Of a stretch of 61,333 bases of DNA, positions 58,715 to 61,333 are shown in pieces. Where the stretch lies: the NCBI GenBank assembly GCA_016125385.1, contig WGLV01000017.1, forward strand, positions 1 through 61,333, given 5' to 3'. Under the pieces are notes generated by a model. That model was not told the origin of the DNA and did not search any database. It was given only the letters and a program-made list of their open reading frames with translations. Made by a program: the position numbers and the translations under genes. The DNA comes from a bacterium (lineage in GTDB: Bacteria; Hinthialibacterota; Hinthialibacteria; Hinthialibacterales; Hinthialibacteraceae). Position 1 is the first letter of the stretch, and each line of letters begins with the position of its first letter.

Positions 58715-61129
58715 TCAGGGCAACAGAGCCGTTCGTTCTTTCACGTATGGCTCGACCGCCGCGCGGCTGAGCGGCGCGGGGTGGGTCTCGCCGCTTTGCC
58801 ACATCGACAGCGTCGCGGTGTAGTAAGGGCTGGCGGTATGTTCCGTATCGCCGACAGGCAACAGCGACCGCGCCGAGTCGACTTCGTCCAACGGAACCCA
58901 CTGGGTGTACGATTGCGACATCTGAGAAAAGATGGTTCCGCCGTCGAGGTCGCGCAACGCGGGCACGGGCAGGTTGCGCCCGCGATCGAGCGACCCGAAT
59001 CCATCGAGCGTATCCATATACTCCAGCGAGCGTTTTTGAACTTGCGCGGCGGCGGCCTGATTCCATTGAGCGGGGTCTTCCCCATACTGCGCCACCGTCC
59101 GCCGCCAGGCGTTCGACACAACCTGATCGATGTATTCAGCGACCTCGCCGCCCAGGTCGGCCTTGGGGTCGCTCGCGATCTTCTTTTCCATCGATTTCAG
59201 AAAATGCGTCAGGCCGGTCTCGCCGCCGCCGTATTGAGCGGCCAGCGTGGTCTGCAGAATACGGAACATGGTGTTGATGTTTTCAGCCAGCGCCGCGCCG
59301 GGACAATCCCACTCAGACCGCGCGCCCGCCTTCAGCCAGTCGCTGAGCTCGCCCAGCGCGAAAATCGAATCGTCTGACAAGCGGGCGGGGCTGACCGACA
59401 GCAGGTGAACCCCCACTTCGGCCAGCGCCTTGCGCGCGGGATTAACCGTGTCGTAATGAATCTCTCTAACCTTCTCCGGCGTCAGCAGGCCCGCGTCTTC
59501 GATGCGCTGGCGCAACCGCCAGGACCGCGTCGTATCGCCGCCCGAGCCCGTACCCAGCCCCATCGGCGCGGGGTAAAACGACGCAATGGGCCGGTGGTTG
59601 CCGCTGAAGGCGTATCCGCGATCCGGATCGAGAACGTGAGGCAGCAGGTTGAACGGCACATAGCCGCGCCAGTCGTATTTTGATTCGGTTCCGTCATGCG
59701 CGGCGGCGCCGCCGTCGATGGCGAGCGGCGAGCGCAGCGGCACGGCGCAGGCCACGCTGTAGCCCACCTTACCCGCCGAATCGGCGAATACCACGTTCGC
59801 GCTGGGAAAACGCCACCCCGACAGCGCGTCGTAGAACGACTCGATATCATGGCTGCGCATCATCGCCAGCGCGGCGGGAAACGTCTCGCGCTCGGGCTCG
59901 CACGCCGGCACGCGTTTGAGCGCGAAGTGATCGCCGGGTTCGAGGCCGTTGGCGATCGCGTCGACCACGGGACCAAAGCGCGTTTCGCGCAGCGTGATGG
60001 TTATGTCGCGCCCCCCGCGCACCTTGATGGTTTCGTTCCACACCGTCATATCGTGCCATTCACCGTCGAACCAGTATTGATCGGGATGATCGTCGTCCAT
60101 CTTCAGTTTGAACTGATCGGCCTGATCGGCGCCCAGCGCGGTCATGCCCCAGGCGACGTGTTCGTTCCAGCCGATGAGAATCACGGGCGAACCGGGCACG
60201 CCCACGCCGCGCGCGTTGAAGGTCGCGCCCTTGACATGAAACTCGTACAGCAGCGACGGAACGCGCACCGGGGTCTGTGGATCGCTCACCAGCGCGGCGG
60301 TTCCCTCGCTCATCTTTTTCTTCCCCACCGCCCAGGCGTGGCTGAATTTGGGCGTTTCTTCCTCTTCCACAGCGTCTTCGGCGAAGCCGTGTTCGGCGAG
60401 AAAATCATGCACCTGTTCAATCCATTCATCGCTCACGTCGCCGCGTTGCACCACCGCCGCCGAGTCGTCGACGACGCGGCCCGCCTTTTCGGCGCGTTCA
60501 AGAAGGGCCTTCATCTGTTCGGCGGAGAGGCCGCCCCGCCCGCGCGCGGCGGGTTGAAGCCGGTCTCTGTTTTTTCGCTGGTTATACACCATCGAGTCAT
60601 GCAGCCCCTCGCCGGCGAAAAAGCGCGCGAGGTTCCACCACGAGGCGATGCAGTCGGCGGGCGTCCACGGCTCGGGGTCGAGTTCATATTGTTCGAACAG
60701 GTCGAGCAACTCGCCGCGGTGGGCCTTGATGTAATCGTTCACGCCCCGGCTGTAGGCCTTGAGCAGGGCGAGGTCGTCCTCACTGAGATTTTCGGCGGCT
60801 TTTTGCGCGGCGCGGTAAAAGCCCATGATGCGCATCTTTTCATCGAACTCAGGCGCGGAATATTTGCGCGAGCCCTCATCGCCAAGCAGCTCGGCCAGGC
60901 GGCCCTGAATGGTGCGCAGGTTGAAGTACATCTGAAATGCGCGATCCTCGGCGCAGGCCCAGCCGAGGCCGTACATCGCGGCTTCGTCGGTCTCCGCGAA
61001 GACGTGCGGCACGCCCCACTGGTCGCGCAGCAGATCGGCGCGGCCGGCTGATGAGCCATCCCCGGCGGCGAACACGCCCAGAGTGAAAATCAACAATGCG
61101 AAACAGGCGGTGAAAATGCGTGACATCAT
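58715..61129 (-). CDS. Penicillin acylase family Ntn-hydrolase
   Basis: The 804-residue precursor has a signal peptide (TACFALLIFTLGVFAAG). The alpha-chain motif RDQWGVPHVFAETD and the YSRGVNDYI block are typical. The beta chain would begin at Ser263 (KFSHAWAVGKKKMSEG), the autocatalytic nucleophile, and continues with ALVSDPQTPVRVPSLLYE, VPGSPVILIGWNEHVAWGMT and RFGPVVD. Members cleave amides such as beta-lactams and acyl-homoserine lactones. The true substrate cannot be told. GGAGG lies four bases before the ATG. It converges on the CBM9-like gene. Confidence 0.9.
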   Translation of the reverse strand: MMSRIFTACFALLIFTLGVFAAGDGSSAGRADLLRDQWGVPHVFAETDEAAMYGLGWACAEDRAFQMYFNLRTIQGRLAELLGDEGSRKYSAPEFDEKMRIMGFYRAAQKAAENLSEDDLALLKAYSRGVNDYIKAHRGELLDLFEQYELDPEPWTPADCIASWWNLARFFAGEGLHDSMVYNQRKNRDRLQPAARGRGGLSAEQMKALLERAEKAGRVVDDSAAVVQRGDVSDEWIEQVHDFLAEHGFAEDAVEEEETPKFSHAWAVGKKKMSEGTAALVSDPQTPVRVPSLLYEFHVKGATFNARGVGVPGSPVILIGWNEHVAWGMTALGADQADQFKLKMDDDHPDQYWFDGEWHDMTVWNETIKVRGGRDITITLRETRFGPVVDAIANGLEPGDHFALKRVPACEPERETFPAALAMMRSHDIESFYDALSGWRFPSANVVFADSAGKVGYSVACAVPLRSPLAIDGGAAAHDGTESKYDWRGYVPFNLLPHVLDPDRGYAFSGNHRPIASFYPAPMGLGTGSGGDTTRSWRLRQRIEDAGLLTPEKVREIHYDTVNPARKALAEVGVHLLSVSPARLSDDSIFALGELSDWLKAGARSEWDCPGAALAENINTMFRILQTTLAAQYGGGETGLTHFLKSMEKKIASDPKADLGGEVAEYIDQVVSNAWRRTVAQYGEDPAQWNQAAAAQVQKRSLEYMDTLDGFGSLDRGRNLPVPALRDLDGGTIFSQMSQSYTQWVPLDEVDSARSLLPVGDTEHTASPYYTATLSMWQSGETHPAPLSRAAVEPYVKERTALLP

Positions 61130-61212
61130 TCATCCTCCGGTGGCGGAAAAATGGGTGGAATCATCCATCATAATGCGAGTAAACCAATACCCCTGTCTAG
61201 CCCCGTTTTTTT

Positions 61213-61329
61213 GATCCAGTTGAAGTGAGAGTTTTTGCGTTGTTCTTATGCTTGTGAATCCTGTGAGGAAACGAGCGCGCTCGTTTCCTCAAGCGGCTGT
61301 GGACAAACCGGAGGCTTGTCCAAGGGACT
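61213..61329 (+). repeat. Dispersed repeat, copy 2, with perfect 26-base palindrome
   Basis: Matches 8118-8235 in the same orientation. Bases 61265-61290 are a perfect palindrome (gaggaaacgagcg / cgctcgtttcctc); a second stem ggacaa / ttgtcc follows. It runs to the window edge, so its right boundary is not seen. Confidence 0.72.
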
Positions 61330-61333
61330 CGTG

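Overview
The window is 61.3 kb of chromosome from a Gram-negative, hopanoid-making bacterium. Most genes are G+C-rich with housekeeping or membrane roles: squalene-hopene cyclase and HpnH, a large part of respiratory complex I, MutL, TrpS, RimO, PgpA, RicT-like PSP1 protein and ThiC. Many secreted proteins carry beta-propeller, beta-helix, CBM9-like or GH172 (DUF2961) domains, and there is one type IV/II prepilin-like protein. This mix is typical of uncultivated lineages such as Hydrogenedentota, Sumerlaeota or Hinthialibacterota. That placement is an inference from gene content, not something the sequence proves.

Layout. 1-2160: the start of a secreted beta-propeller gene (minus, cut by the window edge) and a GT-C-like membrane protein. 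2168-8387: an AT-rich 6.2 kb segment with one giant beta-helix/FG-GAP protein, bounded by a 19-bp direct repeat. The right copy is the 3' end of a tRNA-Arg(ACG) gene, so this looks like a small tRNA-targeted island without an integrase. 8622-13755: a second membrane protein, pgpA, rimO and the PSP1 gene. 14022-19866: shc, hpnH and a PHP-glycosyltransferase fusion. 20081-21858: a nucleoside deoxyribosyltransferase-like protein, a YkgJ-type cysteine cluster protein and a VapBC pair. 21985-33344: nuoE-F-G-H-J-K-N-L-M on the minus strand, with overlapping genes but no nuoI and no nuoABCD. 33505-37438: a large chemoreceptor with tandem Cache domains and a C-terminal hemerythrin domain, then a small membrane protein. 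37661-43230: prepilin, gmd, thiC with a TPP riboswitch, and a DUF4416-metzincin-DUF2442 operon. 43382-49023: another GT-C-like protein, an SGNH hydrolase, csaA, a yellow/MRJP-like protein and trpS. 49060-49757: repeat-rich DNA with 109-bp tandem repeats. 49758-53467: mutL, a small membrane protein, an AT-rich orphan gene and a HigA-like regulator. 54116-61129: secreted proteins (EF-hand-like lipoprotein, GH172, CBM9-like protein, penicillin acylase).

How the genes fit together. The nuo block encodes the NADH-input and proton-pumping parts of complex I; the quinone-side subunits must be encoded elsewhere. shc and hpnH form and extend hopanoids, and PgpA acts in phospholipid synthesis, so membrane lipid genes cluster between 10.8 and 17.3 kb. 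The right end looks like surface carbohydrate processing. The most interesting features are the tRNA-Arg island with its giant surface protein, the repeat families (one with a compensatory change in its hairpin), the Cache-hemerythrin chemoreceptor, and the complex I operon that is incomplete and out of the usual order.
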